Origin: Asaccharospora irregularis DSM 2635
Lineage (GTDB): Bacteria; Bacillota; Clostridia; Peptostreptococcales; Peptostreptococcaceae
Assembly (NCBI RefSeq): GCF_900129815.1
Contig: NZ_FQWX01000001.1
Coordinates: 1-64,000, forward strand
Direction of reading: 5' to 3'
DNA: 64,000 bases
Shown here: in pieces, positions 25,330 through 35,007 of the stretch
How positions within the stretch are numbered: position 1 is the stretch's first letter
Layout of the letters: every line of letters starts with the position of its first letter
Made by a program: the position numbers and the translations under genes
The notes under the pieces: generated by a model
Seen by the model: only the letters and a program-made list of their open reading frames with translations
The model's database searches: none
Told to the model about the DNA's origin: nothing

Positions 25330-27534
25330 CTATTTGTTTACTCTGTATATACTTTCAACACCTGAAATCAATTTTATTTTTTTCATTATATCATCTAATT
25401 CTTTTATATTGTTAACCTCAACTAGTATACTTACGTTTACCATCGAGTCCTTAGTTTTTCTTGCATTTATCCCCATAAGACTTATTTTTGCTACAGCAAT
25501 TGTATGGGTTATTTCATTTATGATTCCTCTTCTATCGACAACTCTCATTTGAACTTCTGCTTCAAATTTACCTTTGTCAACATCACTCCAAGCTACTTCT
25601 ACCAATCTATTTTGGAAAAACTCTCCATGTATATTTGCATTTGGGCAATCAGCTCTATGAATCGCCACTCCTCTTCCCTTTGTCACATAACCTATTATCT
25701 CATCTCCAGGAAGCGGTGTACAACATTTTGCAAATCTAACCAATATATTATCAAGACCCTTTACAGTTATCCCTTGTGATGATCCCTGTCTTCTCTTGCT
25801 TTTATATTCTTGGTCTGTTAAGTTATGTTCGCTTAAGTTGTCTGCCTCTGTTTCTTTTTTACTTTTTTTGATTTCCTTTTCGTATAAATCTCTTATTTTT
25901 GGTACAACTTGAGAAGCCATAATTCCACCATAGCCAATAGTCGCTATTAAATCTTCTACATTTGGCTGGTTAAATTTTTTGCTCATCTGTAACATGTACT
26001 TGTCTATTAGAGGATCCTTTGATGGAATACCATACTTTTTAAATTCTCTCTCTAAAATTAGATTCCCACGTTCTAAATTTTCTTCTCTTCTCTCTTTTTT
26101 AAACCACTGTCTAATTCTACTTTTAGCATTTGGTGTTTTTACGATATTAAGCCAGTCTCTACTCGGTCCATTAGAATTAGCAGATGTTAAAACCTCTATT
26201 ATGTTTCCATTTTGAAGTTTGTAGTCAATAGGTACTATCCTGCCGTCAATTTTAGCTCCGACGCATTTGTTACCTACATTTGTATGAACTCTATACGCAA
26301 AATCTATTGGAGTTGATCCTGCAGGAAGCTCTATAACATCACCTTTTGGAGTAAATACATATACTTGACTGCTAAAAACATCTTCTTTTAAGGCATCCAT
26401 GAATTCGTGAGGATCCTTTAAGTCTTTTTCCCATTCCATCATCTGTCTTAGCCATTGAAGTTTTTCTTCTACTTTATCTTTTCCTGAGCTTGCTTTTCCT
26501 TCTTTATATTTCCAGTGTGCTGCTATACCGTACTCTGCTATATTGTGCATTTCCTGAGTTCTTATTTGTATCTCAAGAGGTTCTCCATCAGGTCCCAAAA
26601 CAGTAGTGTGAAGTGATTGGTACATATTTGGCTTTGGCATAGCTATATAATCCTTAAATCTCCCTGGCATTGGCTTCCATAAAGTGTGCACTATACCAAG
26701 TACAGCATAACAGTCTTTTACTGTGTCAACTATTATTCTTACTGCTGTTAAGTCAAATATCTCCTCAAAATCTTTGTTTTTGTTTTTCATTTTTCTATAG
26801 ATGCTGTAAAAGTGTTTTGGCCTTCCATATACTTCACATTCTATATTAAGGGCCTTAAACTTTTCTTCTAGTAGTTGTACAATTTTTTGTATATACTCTT
26901 CTCTCTTGCTTCTTTTCATAGATACTTTGTTCACTAATTCATAGTAGCCATCTGTATCTATATATCTAAGTGCTAAATCTTCAAGTTCCCATTTTATCTT
27001 GGAAATACCTAATCTATGGGCAATACCACCGTAAATTTCAAGAGTTTCCTTTGCTTTTGACTTAGCTTTTTCTGGTGGCATAAATTTTAGTGTTCTCATG
27101 TTGTGAAGTCTATCTGCTAGTTTTATAAGAATTACCCTTATATCCTTAGCCATTGCTAAAAACATTTTTCTTAAGTTTTCAGATTGAGTTTCTTCTTTTG
27201 ACTGATACTTTATCTGACCAAGCTTTGTCACTCCATCTACAAGGTCAGCTATTTCTTTTCCAAATTCTTTTTCTATATCTTCATAGGTATAAGAAGTATC
27301 CTCTATTACATCATGTAAAAGCGATGCTGATATAGTTTCAATATCCAACTCCATATCTGCTAAAATATTAGCTACAGCTATGGGGTGAATAAAATAAGGT
27401 TCTCCAGACTTTCTAAATTGTCCAACATGTGCGTTTCTTGCAAAATAATAAGCCTTTTCGACAGTCCCAATATCACAGTTCGGTGCATAATTTTTTATTT
27501 TTTCAATTAATTCTTGTAATTCCTTGTCATGCAT
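25330..27534 (-). CDS. relA: Bifunctional (p)ppGpp synthetase/hydrolase Rel
   Basis: A 734-residue long RelA/SpoT homologue that makes and degrades the (p)ppGpp alarmone in the stringent response. Order of domains: HD hydrolase (1-200, with intact Leu-His-Asp-Val-Ile-Glu-Asp), synthetase (240-350), TGS (about 390-450), zinc-finger-like CC region (about 590-640) and ACT/RRM at the end. The intact HD motif argues for both activities, as in most Firmicutes Rel. It is followed by dtd and preceded by apt and recJ, a conserved order. The start ATG has AGGTGG upstream. Confidence 0.96.
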   Translation of the reverse strand: MHDKELQELIEKIKNYAPNCDIGTVEKAYYFARNAHVGQFRKSGEPYFIHPIAVANILADMELDIETISASLLHDVIEDTSYTYEDIEKEFGKEIADLVDGVTKLGQIKYQSKEETQSENLRKMFLAMAKDIRVILIKLADRLHNMRTLKFMPPEKAKSKAKETLEIYGGIAHRLGISKIKWELEDLALRYIDTDGYYELVNKVSMKRSKREEYIQKIVQLLEEKFKALNIECEVYGRPKHFYSIYRKMKNKNKDFEEIFDLTAVRIIVDTVKDCYAVLGIVHTLWKPMPGRFKDYIAMPKPNMYQSLHTTVLGPDGEPLEIQIRTQEMHNIAEYGIAAHWKYKEGKASSGKDKVEEKLQWLRQMMEWEKDLKDPHEFMDALKEDVFSSQVYVFTPKGDVIELPAGSTPIDFAYRVHTNVGNKCVGAKIDGRIVPIDYKLQNGNIIEVLTSANSNGPSRDWLNIVKTPNAKSRIRQWFKKERREENLERGNLILEREFKKYGIPSKDPLIDKYMLQMSKKFNQPNVEDLIATIGYGGIMASQVVPKIRDLYEKEIKKSKKETEADNLSEHNLTDQEYKSKRRQGSSQGITVKGLDNILVRFAKCCTPLPGDEIIGYVTKGRGVAIHRADCPNANIHGEFFQNRLVEVAWSDVDKGKFEAEVQMRVVDRRGIINEITHTIAVAKISLMGINARKTKDSMVNVSILVEVNNIKELDDIMKKIKLISGVESIYRVNK

Positions 27535-27577
27535 AATACCACCTATTTTAAGTATGAATTTTTATATATATATGAAA

Positions 27578-27600
27578 ATAGTTGGCAATATACCAACTAT
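27578..27600 (-). terminator. Hairpin after apt
   Basis: Perfect stem ATAGTTGG / CCAACTAT with a 7-base loop, about 10 bp after the apt stop and before rel. The T tail (TTTTC) is short, so it may attenuate rather than fully stop. Confidence 0.5.
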
Positions 27601-27610
27601 TGTAAAAGTA

Positions 27611-28123
27611 TTAGTATTTTATAAGAGAATTTACATCATATTTAGATAATTTATCTCTTCCATTTAAGAATTCTAGTTCTATTAAGAATTGAATAGAAAC
27701 AACCTCTCCGCCTAATTTTTCTATAAGCTTAGTAGCGGCTTCTACAGTACCTCCTGTAGCTAATAAATCATCAACTATTGCAACTCTTTGTCCTTTTTTG
27801 ATTGAATCTTTGTGTATTTCCAAAGTATCAGTTCCATATTCTAACCCATATTCGTAGCTTTCAATCTCTCCAGGTAATTTTCCTGGCTTCCTGATAGGAA
27901 TAAATCCTACTCCTAATCCATAAGCTACTGGAGTTCCCATTAAAAATCCTCTAGCCTCTGGACCTACTATTAGGTCTACGTCCTTTTCCTTTAAGTCTTT
28001 TATTATAGCATCTACACTATATCTAAATGCGTCTGCATTACTTAACAAAGTAGTTATATCTTTGAAATTTATGCCTGGTTTTGGGAAATCTTCAATCTCT
28101 CTTATTGTTTTTTTTAAATCCAT
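27611..28123 (-). CDS. apt: Adenine phosphoribosyltransferase
   Basis: A 170-residue purine-salvage enzyme that makes AMP from adenine and PRPP. It has the PRPP-binding motif [10 protein letters not shown] (about 120-130) and the Gly-Pro-Glu-Ala-Arg-Gly-Phe segment. Its start is 12 bp after the recJ stop. The recJ-apt-rel order is widespread in Firmicutes. Confidence 0.97.
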   Translation of the reverse strand: MDLKKTIREIEDFPKPGINFKDITTLLSNADAFRYSVDAIIKDLKEKDVDLIVGPEARGFLMGTPVAYGLGVGFIPIRKPGKLPGEIESYEYGLEYGTDTLEIHKDSIKKGQRVAIVDDLLATGGTVEAATKLIEKLGGEVVSIQFLIELEFLNGRDKLSKYDVNSLIKY

Positions 28124-28135
28124 GTTGGACTCCTC

Positions 28136-30628
28136 CTAATAACTATTTGAATATTTATTCTTTAGTGCTTCTAAATTATTAAGTATTAAGCTACTGTTTA
28201 GATCCAATTTTTGGTTTGGTTTTGGTAGCAACTTTATAAAAATAGAACTTTTGGTATAGTCTAAATTGAAATCAATTAAACTTAACTCTTTAAATATATT
28301 TAATATAGCAAATAATTTTATAGGAACCATATTAAATACCTTTTTTATATCTGCCATATTCATATTAATTTTTTTGTTGGTAAGAATAGACTTGTAAACA
28401 AATACAAACTCATCTCTATTCGGTGTTATATTATTTATTATACTATTCAAATACAATAAATTTACTGATGTATAATACTTTATTAGCAAAGTTTCTTCTC
28501 TTTTATAATTGTTTATATGATAATATTCGTCTTTATTGTACAAATAATCATAAAGAATAATATTATTATATCTTTTTAAGTCTATTTTATCAATATTAGG
28601 AGAAAATATAAGTTGTACTTTGTCAATATTTTGTTCTGCATCCTCAATAATATTATAGTCTACTGAAAAATCGTATTCTGTAAGCGATATATCCGATATA
28701 GCTTTATAAAATCCATTTACCGAGTTTGCTATCACTAAAGTATCTGAATTTATGTATTCAAAGATATTTATATCTGTACTGCCTCCTAAAACATCATTCG
28801 GCATAAAACTATCTATATTATTATTTTGTCCATCTATAGAAGATAAATTGTATAAAGTTTCTATGTTTGATGGAATTATTTTTGACATTAACTGTAATGA
28901 TAATGTATCGCTACTTGAATCTTTTGGGTAGGCTAGCCTTATATCCTTGAGTAAAAACTGAACCTTTCTATTTCCCATATATACATTTTCGTCTAGCTGA
29001 AATAAAACATCTATCTTATCCCCTACCTGATACTTTTCTCTTAGGTAACCCATATTAAAACCTATACATTCATATGTATTTTCTTTTTGTATATTAAGTT
29101 TAAGATGTTGCTGCTTTTTTCCTATTGTCCTTATTTCACTTAGTTCACAGTTTCTAATTATAAATCTAGGATTAGGGTTTTTAAGTCCAAAAGGTTCTAA
29201 TTTATGAAGTTCATTAACTAAATCTAGGTTTACAACATCCTCAGATAATTCAAACTCTACACTTATATTTTCTATCATGTCTTCTTCAGTTAAGTTGTAT
29301 TCTGCAAACTTATTTATCTGATTTGACAATTCTTCTACTTTGTCTGAGTCTAGTGCCAACCCTGCTGCCTGGTCATGCCCACCAAATTTGTTCATTAAAT
29401 GTTTACATTTTGTAAGAGCATCAAATATACTAAAGCCTTTTATAGATCTAGCTGAACCTGTTGCCTCTTTACCTTCTATAGTTAGTAGTATAGTCGGTTT
29501 ATAGTACTTTTCTGTAAGTTTGGATGCAACTATTCCTATTATTCCGTGCTGCCATCCTTCTTTTGCTATTACTAGTACTTTATCATTTTCGTATCTTTCA
29601 TTAGCTTTTATTATTTCCTCAGCCTCGTGATACATTTTCGCCTCTATCATCTGTCTTTCATTGTTTTTTTCTTCTAATAACCCTGCAATTTCTATAGCTT
29701 CTTCTTGGCTAGTAGTTGTGAAAAGTTCAACACCTAGATAAGAATAGCCTAGCCTTCCTGACGCATTTATTCTAGGTCCTATTGCAAATCCTATGTGTGA
29801 TGAACCTATTTTATCACTTTCAACTCCGCATACCTTTATAAGCTCTTTTAATCCTATATTCTTGCCATCTCTCATCAATTTTAGTCCATTTTTAACTATT
29901 ATTCTATTTTCATCAACCAAAGGCACTATATCACAAATCGTAGCTATTGTTACAATTTCTAGATAATCGTACATAGTAGTTTTAAATTCTTCTTTTGGAG
30001 TTAGTGCTTGTATAATTTTAAATGCTACTCCACATCCACAAAGCATATCAAAAGGATAATTACAATCATTTTGCTTAGGATTTATCACTGCAAATGCATT
30101 TGGTATTTTTTCTTGACACTCGTGGTGGTCTGTAATTATTACATCTATACCTAACTTGTTTGCTAGTTCTACCTCATTTACAGATGTTATTCCACAATCA
30201 ACACTTATAATTAAGTCGCATCCATTTGAATGTATTTTTTTTATAGCTTCTTCGTTTATTCCATACCCTTCTTCTAGCCTATTTGGAATATAGTAGTTTA
30301 CTGGATAATTTATAGATTTAAAATATATACACAGTATAGATGTTGACGATACTCCGTCGACATCATAGTCTCCATAAATCCATATTCTCTGATTATTTTC
30401 TACTGCAAATTTTATTCTATCTACAGCCTTATCCATATCTTTCATTAAAAATGGATCCCTCAAATAATCTAGTGATGGATTCATAAATATTTCGGCATCT
30501 TTTTCATTATCTATTCCTCTATTTTTCAATATTTGACTAATTTCCGGGGAAATATTGATTTTTTGGCTTAGATTGTCCTTTTCTATTTTGGATTTGTGTT
30601 TTAAAGTCCACTTCTTATTAAATTTCAT
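28136..30628 (-). CDS. recJ: Single-stranded-DNA exonuclease RecJ
   Basis: An 830-residue DHH-family 5'-3' ssDNA exonuclease for recombination and repair. Catalytic motifs include Asp-Tyr-Asp-Val-Asp-Gly (87-92), the central ITDHHE motif, and a DHHA1 domain with Gly-Gly-His-Asp-Gln-Ala-Ala-Gly. An OB-like domain follows. The last ~250 residues (about 580-830) are an Asn/Ile-rich C-terminal extension typical of Gram-positive RecJ and absent from E. coli RecJ. Confidence 0.95.
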   Translation of the reverse strand: MKFNKKWTLKHKSKIEKDNLSQKINISPEISQILKNRGIDNEKDAEIFMNPSLDYLRDPFLMKDMDKAVDRIKFAVENNQRIWIYGDYDVDGVSSTSILCIYFKSINYPVNYYIPNRLEEGYGINEEAIKKIHSNGCDLIISVDCGITSVNEVELANKLGIDVIITDHHECQEKIPNAFAVINPKQNDCNYPFDMLCGCGVAFKIIQALTPKEEFKTTMYDYLEIVTIATICDIVPLVDENRIIVKNGLKLMRDGKNIGLKELIKVCGVESDKIGSSHIGFAIGPRINASGRLGYSYLGVELFTTTSQEEAIEIAGLLEEKNNERQMIEAKMYHEAEEIIKANERYENDKVLVIAKEGWQHGIIGIVASKLTEKYYKPTILLTIEGKEATGSARSIKGFSIFDALTKCKHLMNKFGGHDQAAGLALDSDKVEELSNQINKFAEYNLTEEDMIENISVEFELSEDVVNLDLVNELHKLEPFGLKNPNPRFIIRNCELSEIRTIGKKQQHLKLNIQKENTYECIGFNMGYLREKYQVGDKIDVLFQLDENVYMGNRKVQFLLKDIRLAYPKDSSSDTLSLQLMSKIIPSNIETLYNLSSIDGQNNNIDSFMPNDVLGGSTDINIFEYINSDTLVIANSVNGFYKAISDISLTEYDFSVDYNIIEDAEQNIDKVQLIFSPNIDKIDLKRYNNIILYDYLYNKDEYYHINNYKREETLLIKYYTSVNLLYLNSIINNITPNRDEFVFVYKSILTNKKINMNMADIKKVFNMVPIKLFAILNIFKELSLIDFNLDYTKSSIFIKLLPKPNQKLDLNSSLILNNLEALKNKYSNSY

Positions 30629-30639
30629 ATTCTCCCCTC

Positions 30640-32304
30640 CTAGTTCTTTTTATATTTTGATTTAATCATCTTTATAACAAGCAATAAACCGATAATAAAT
30701 GATGTGAAAAAACCAGCCATCGCTACTAATTTTATCCAAATTATTTGCTCTATATTAGGCGATGCAATGATTAAAGAAGATCCTACTATTATTGCCGCCA
30801 ACACTAAACTAAGTGATGTTTGAGTAGCTAGGTCTGTTATTCTTTCTTCTAGTTTTGTTACTTTTACTTCTTCTATATTTATCTTTAAGTTGTTTTTTTC
30901 TATATTTCTTAAAATAACTCTAAGTTGTTTAGGGATAGTTTTTAAGTCTAAAAGCACTTCTTCAATACTATTTTTGGAGTTTAAAAGTAAATTCTGCGGT
31001 TTAAATTTATTTGTATAGTAATGTTTCATGAAGTTTTCTCCAGCTGACCCTATTGAAAATTTTGGATAAAGCTCTCTACCTGTTCCCTCTAGAGTTATTA
31101 TTGTTTTTGCGAGTATCGCCAATTGAGACGGCATAATCAGCTTATATTTTCTAAAAAACCTAAAAACTTCATTTAATATTCCTGTTATACTTATCTTTTC
31201 TATAGGAGCATCATAGTAATAATGTATCATATACAATAAATCCTGTTTTAAACCTGGTATATCTGCATCTGTTCCTATAGCATCTATCTCCATTAATAAA
31301 TATATTACCCTATCTACGTTCTTTTCTATCGCCGCTAATACGATTTCATTGAGTAATTTCAGTGTTTTTTTATCTATGATTCCTATCATTCCAAAATCTA
31401 TATATGATATACACTCTGAACCCAGTACAAATATATTACCAGGATGAGGGTCAGCATGGAAAAATCCCGCTTCAAAAATCTGTTTGAACATGGACTCTAC
31501 CCCTACTTCACTTATTCTTTTTGTATCCCATCCTAAGCTATTTATTTTTTGTATGTCACTTAATTTTACCCCTACTATCTTCTCCATAACCAATACTCTC
31601 TTTGTCGTGTACTGGGAATATACTTCTGGGATATATACTTTTTTGCTATCCTTAAACATTTTCTTGAATTTTATAGCATTTATAGCCTCAAAGTTATAAT
31701 CAAGTTCTTTTATTAACTGTGTCTGGAATTCCTCTATAACTTGATATAAATCTATATCTATATCTTTTTTCAAGTCTTTTAGTGTGGATGCTACCGTTCT
31801 CATTATTTCTAAGTCAGACTTTATTGTTTCTTCTATATTAGGTCTTTGTATCTTTACTATTACATCTTCTCCTGTTTTTAACTTAGCCTCATAGACCTGA
31901 CCGATCGATGCTGCTGCAATTGGTTTTAGATTAAATTCCTTGAATACCTCATCTACACTTAATCCTAGTTCTTTTATAAATATTTCTTTTGCAAGTTCTG
32001 TACTAAATGACTCTACATTATCCCTAAGCTTTGATAATTCATCTATTATTTCTTGATCTATTAAATCTTTTCTAGTACTCAATATCTGACCTAACTTTAC
32101 ATATGTAGGTCCTAGTTCTTCAAATGCAGTCCTTATTCTCTCACCTGTTGTCATCATTTTAATTGTGTCTGAAGGATTTGTTAGTGGTATTTTATACGCT
32201 ACCCCTTCTATATTTAGTTTTTCTACTATAAAACTAAATCCATACTTAATTAATATGTGTGCTATCTCTTTGTATCTTCTTAAGTTTTTGTAGCTTATTC
32301 TCAA
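30640..32304 (-). CDS. UbiB/ABC1 family atypical kinase-like protein
   Basis: A 554-residue ADCK/UbiB protein. The family signature Lys-Leu-Gly-Gln (in YVKLGQ) lies in the N-terminal extension. An Ala-rich nucleotide loop (AAASIGQV), the Phe-His-Ala-Asp-Pro-His-Pro-Gly-Asn catalytic segment and an Asp-Phe-Gly metal motif follow. Two membrane helices end the protein (about 495-550). Ubiquinone is not made by such anaerobes, so the role is probably in lipid or isoprenoid metabolism. The TTG at 32304 is preferred over TTG/GTG at 32313/32310 by its spacing from AAGGAG; the choice is not certain. Confidence 0.88.
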   Translation of the reverse strand: MRISYKNLRRYKEIAHILIKYGFSFIVEKLNIEGVAYKIPLTNPSDTIKMMTTGERIRTAFEELGPTYVKLGQILSTRKDLIDQEIIDELSKLRDNVESFSTELAKEIFIKELGLSVDEVFKEFNLKPIAAASIGQVYEAKLKTGEDVIVKIQRPNIEETIKSDLEIMRTVASTLKDLKKDIDIDLYQVIEEFQTQLIKELDYNFEAINAIKFKKMFKDSKKVYIPEVYSQYTTKRVLVMEKIVGVKLSDIQKINSLGWDTKRISEVGVESMFKQIFEAGFFHADPHPGNIFVLGSECISYIDFGMIGIIDKKTLKLLNEIVLAAIEKNVDRVIYLLMEIDAIGTDADIPGLKQDLLYMIHYYYDAPIEKISITGILNEVFRFFRKYKLIMPSQLAILAKTIITLEGTGRELYPKFSIGSAGENFMKHYYTNKFKPQNLLLNSKNSIEEVLLDLKTIPKQLRVILRNIEKNNLKINIEEVKVTKLEERITDLATQTSLSLVLAAIIVGSSLIIASPNIEQIIWIKLVAMAGFFTSFIIGLLLVIKMIKSKYKKN

Positions 32305-32352
32305 ATTCACCAACTCCTTGAATCAGTATATAATTTTCATCTTAAAATTTAA

Positions 32353-32399
32353 AAGGAGGTATCCCTTTAATGACTCTTAATCATTTAGAGACCCTCCTT
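32353..32399 (-). terminator. Hairpin after the gamma-carbonic anhydrase gene
   Basis: Outer stem AAGGAGG / CCTCCTT plus a smaller inner pairing, about 40 bp after the stop. A T-rich tract lies beyond on the minus strand. Confidence 0.55.
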
Positions 32400-32437
32400 A
32401 GAGATTACCTTATTTGAGATAGCCTCTTTAATTTTTA

Positions 32438-32941
32438 TTATCGTCTATGTTTATCTGCTGTTTTTATATAATTTGTAGCAGAATCTATTAAACTTTGTTT
32501 TTCTTCTTCTGATAATTCTCTTATTACCTTGGCTGGAGATCCTAGTGCCAATACTCCTGATGGTATTTTTTTGCCAGGAGGAACCAAACTACCAGCCCCT
32601 ATTAAACTGTATTCTCCTATTTCGGCACCATCTAATATTATAGACCCCATTCCTATTAGAGTGTTGTCTCCTATTTTGCATCCATGTATCAATGCTTTGT
32701 GTCCTATAGTTACATTTTTACCTATTTCTGTCTTTAGATTATGGCCAATATGGACAACTGTTCCATCTTGAATATTCGTATTCTCTCCTATAATTATGTC
32801 CTCTTCATCAGCTCTTATAACTACGTTATACCATATATTCGCATTTTTTTCTATTTTCACTTTGCCGATTATATCTGCAGACTCTGCTACAAATACTGAT
32901 TCATGTATCTTAGGTTCTATACCTTCGTAACTTTTTATCAT
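32438..32941 (-). CDS. Gamma-carbonic anhydrase-like hexapeptide protein
   Basis: A 167-residue left-handed beta-helix protein with repeated Ile-Gly-x-x hexapeptides across residues 15-130. Three histidines, in the Val-His-Ile-Gly-His and Gly-His-Lys-Ala-Leu-Ile-His-Gly segments, match the zinc ligands of the CamH/YrdA group. Many such proteins have unproven carbonic anhydrase activity. It starts 4 bases after the SCIFF maturase stop, so the two are translated from one mRNA. Any link to SCIFF processing is unclear. Confidence 0.9.
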   Translation of the reverse strand: MIKSYEGIEPKIHESVFVAESADIIGKVKIEKNANIWYNVVIRADEEDIIIGENTNIQDGTVVHIGHNLKTEIGKNVTIGHKALIHGCKIGDNTLIGMGSIILDGAEIGEYSLIGAGSLVPPGKKIPSGVLALGSPAKVIRELSEEEKQSLIDSATNYIKTADKHRR

Positions 32942-32945
32942 AAAA

Positions 32946-34322
32946 TTATTCTTCTCCTTCCATCATTAGTTTTGCTTGTATCATAAGTGCACATTCAGTA
33001 CGTTTTCTTTGCATTTCACACCCAAGTTCATATGGTTTGTTTATGTCATCATTGAAATTAGTCGCATTGGCATGACACCCACCTGAACAGTAGAATTTAT
33101 TCCAACAATTTTTACATTCTTCTTTATTGTATACATGGGCATTTCTAAATTTATCTTTTAATTCTTTTGGAAGTGATATTTCTTCATCTAATATGTTAGC
33201 CATTTTATATTCTTCATTTCCTACAAATTGGTGGCATGGGTATATATCTCCATTTGGAGTTATAGAAAGATATTCATTTCCTGCCCCACATCCTGTTATT
33301 CTCTTTATTACACATGGACCTTGGTTTAGGTCAATCATAAAGTGGAAGAACTTGAACTCTTGTCCTTGTAACTTTCTATTGGCATACTCTATTGCTAAGT
33401 TTTCGTATTCCTCAAATATTTTTGGTAAGTCCTCTTCTCTAAGAGCATATGGATTTGATTCATCTCCAACAACCGGTTCTACTGATGTAAGTTCAAATCC
33501 TAAATCAGAAAAGTGTAAGACATCTTTTGAAAAATCTAAATTATCTCTTGTAAATGTACCTCTAACATAGTAATACTTGTCTTTTGGTCTTTTATCTACT
33601 AATTTTTTAAACTTAGGTAGTATTATATCATAACTTCCTTTGTCGTTTATGGTAGGTCTCATATTGTCGTTTATATCTTTTCTACCATCTAAACTCAACA
33701 CTACATTGTGCATATTTTCATTTATGTAATCTATTATCTCATCATTTAATAATATCCCATTTGTAGTTATTGTATATCTTATGTTTTTATTATGTTGTTT
33801 TTCTATACTTCTGCCGTACTCAACCAATTGTTTTACTACTTCAAAATTCATTAGAGGCTCTCCACCAAAGAAGTCTATTTCTAGATTTTTTCTATTTCCT
33901 GAATTGGCTATCAAATAGTCTATAGCAGCTTTACCGACTTCAAAGCTCATCATTTCCTTTTCTCCACCGAAATCTCCTTGGGCTGCAAAACAGTATTTGC
34001 ATTTTAAATTGCAATCATGGGCAACATGAAGACATAAAGCCTTTACAACAGGCTTTCTATTCACAAAACTTGGATGAAATTGATATGTATCTTCTGTATA
34101 TAAAAGTCCGTCACTCTCTAAATTTTTTATTTCTTCATACGCTTCTTTTACTTCTTGTTCGCTATATTCAAATTTTAACTCATCTACTATTTCTTCTTTT
34201 GTCTTGTCCTTATAAAAGTCTAAGACTCTATACGCTGTATCGTCTAAAACATGCACAGCCCCTCCATTTACGTCTAAAACTATATTATATCCGTTCATTG
34301 AAAATTTATGTATCATACTCAT
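32946..34322 (-). CDS. scfB: SCIFF peptide maturase (radical SAM/SPASM, thioether-forming)
   Basis: A 458-residue radical SAM enzyme that forms thioether cross-links in the SCIFF peptide. The N-terminal RiPP-recognition-like domain covers 1-90. The [4Fe-4S]-SAM motif is Cys104-x3-Cys108-x2-Cys111. A SPASM domain follows with Cys in GCGAGNEYLS, YPCHQF and the C-terminal CKNCWNKFYCSGGC segment, which supplies two auxiliary clusters. It is encoded 480 bp downstream of its precursor gene in the same direction. Tandem direct repeats lie just upstream of its ribosome site. The assignment rests on length, motif pattern and the adjacent SCIFF precursor. Confidence 0.95.
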   Translation of the reverse strand: MSMIHKFSMNGYNIVLDVNGGAVHVLDDTAYRVLDFYKDKTKEEIVDELKFEYSEQEVKEAYEEIKNLESDGLLYTEDTYQFHPSFVNRKPVVKALCLHVAHDCNLKCKYCFAAQGDFGGEKEMMSFEVGKAAIDYLIANSGNRKNLEIDFFGGEPLMNFEVVKQLVEYGRSIEKQHNKNIRYTITTNGILLNDEIIDYINENMHNVVLSLDGRKDINDNMRPTINDKGSYDIILPKFKKLVDKRPKDKYYYVRGTFTRDNLDFSKDVLHFSDLGFELTSVEPVVGDESNPYALREEDLPKIFEEYENLAIEYANRKLQGQEFKFFHFMIDLNQGPCVIKRITGCGAGNEYLSITPNGDIYPCHQFVGNEEYKMANILDEEISLPKELKDKFRNAHVYNKEECKNCWNKFYCSGGCHANATNFNDDINKPYELGCEMQRKRTECALMIQAKLMMEGEE

Positions 34323-34346
34323 ACTACCACTCCTAAAGTTTAAATT

Positions 34347-34372
34347 TTGTCGTATACCCAGTTGTCGTATAC
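34347..34372 (-). promoter_or_regulatory. Tandem 11-bp direct repeats upstream of scfB, operator candidate
   Basis: TTGTCGTATAC occurs twice (34347-34357, 34362-34372), a 15-base period, each copy containing the GTATAC palindrome. They lie 25-50 bp before the scfB start, just upstream of its ribosome site. The arrangement looks like a binding site for a regulator. No matching copies are seen in front of scfA. Confidence 0.45.
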
Positions 34373-34522
34373 ACAGTTAAAGTTTTTAAAACTCTATTTT
34401 TCATTATATATCCTATGTAAAATGTAGGCAATATGATTTCTATAGCGATATTAACCTAATACTTTAATCTATATATTACCATATATACTTGTGATATCTT
34501 TAATAATTATTTCAAGCACAAA

Positions 34523-34549
34523 AAAATGACCTTTGAATTAGGTCATTTT
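34523..34549 (-). terminator. Hairpin between scfA and scfB
   Basis: Stem AAAATGACCT / AGGTCATTTT with a 7-base loop and A/T runs on both sides. It could stop transcription in either direction and so insulates scfB from scfA. Confidence 0.65.
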
Positions 34550-34653
34550 ATCGTAACTACATATCCCCCATAATAATTAAAATACCCCTTTTAGGTAAAA
34601 TAAATTTTAACATATTCATAATAATACTTTTTTTTATTAATTTCAATACTTTA

Positions 34654-34685
34654 TGCATAACTGGTCAGTTTTCGAGCATAACTGG
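34654..34685. repeat. Direct repeats resembling an IS21-type element end
   Basis: GCATAACTGG occurs twice (34654-34663 and 34676-34685) in a context (AACTGGTCAG..., AACTGGACAC...) that resembles the multiple end repeats of IS21-family elements. No transposase is nearby, so this would be a solo end or remnant. Similarity is from recall and needs a search. Confidence 0.35.
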
Positions 34686-34746
34686 ACACTTTTATTATAT
34701 TTTCATTATACTTTCATTTGAAAAGTTACTATATTTTTAAAATTAA

Positions 34747-34784
34747 AAGGCCCGCATCAAAATTAAAAATTTTAACACAGACCT
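34747..34784 (-). terminator. Terminator after scfA
   Basis: A G/C-rich stem (AGGCCCG paired with CAGACCT, containing G-T pairs) lies about 20 bp after the scfA stop. A T run (CCTTTTAATTTT) follows on the minus strand. Confidence 0.65.
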
Positions 34785-34801
34785 CACACTTTATAATTTT
34801 A

Positions 34802-34945
34802 CTATCTTTCACACTCTTGATTTGCAACTGTGCAAGAAGTTTTACAAGCTGACTGGCAAGAAGTTTGACACTCCCCACATCCACCTTTTTCTGCACTTCT
34901 CTTTAGAGTAGCCTTAGATAAAGTTTTTATATGCTTTTTTTCCAT
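34802..34945 (-). CDS. scfA: SCIFF precursor peptide (six cysteines in forty-five residues)
   Basis: A 47-residue RiPP precursor. The leader (1-22) is Lys-rich. The core has six Cys at positions 23, 26, 30, 34, 38 and 45, in the pattern CGECQTSCQSACKTSC...C. It is converted by the SCIFF maturase to a thioether-linked peptide whose biological role is still unclear. The ATG at 34945 follows GGGAGG. A promoter and a terminator of its own suggest separate high-level expression, apart from the maturase 480 bp downstream. Confidence 0.96.
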   Translation of the reverse strand: MEKKHIKTLSKATLKRSAEKGGCGECQTSCQSACKTSCTVANQECER

Positions 34946-34977
34946 TTCTGTTGCCTCCCATAAATTAATCTTTGTTA

Positions 34978-35007
34978 ATTATATCATAATTTTTCCACAA
35001 CAGTAAA
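34978..35007 (-). promoter_or_regulatory. Sigma-A-like promoter of scfA
   Basis: Reading leftward: TTACTG (35001-35006), a 17-base spacer, then a perfect TATAAT (34978-34983). It lies 33 bp before the scfA ATG. Confidence 0.5.

Larger units (their letters stand above)
34323..34801. other. Intergenic region between SCIFF precursor and maturase genes
   Basis: It contains the scfB operator-like repeats (34347-34372), a hairpin (34523-34549), an IS-end-like repeat pair (34654-34685) and the scfA terminator. No ORF is supported. The distance between scfA and scfB is unusual. Confidence 0.6.
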
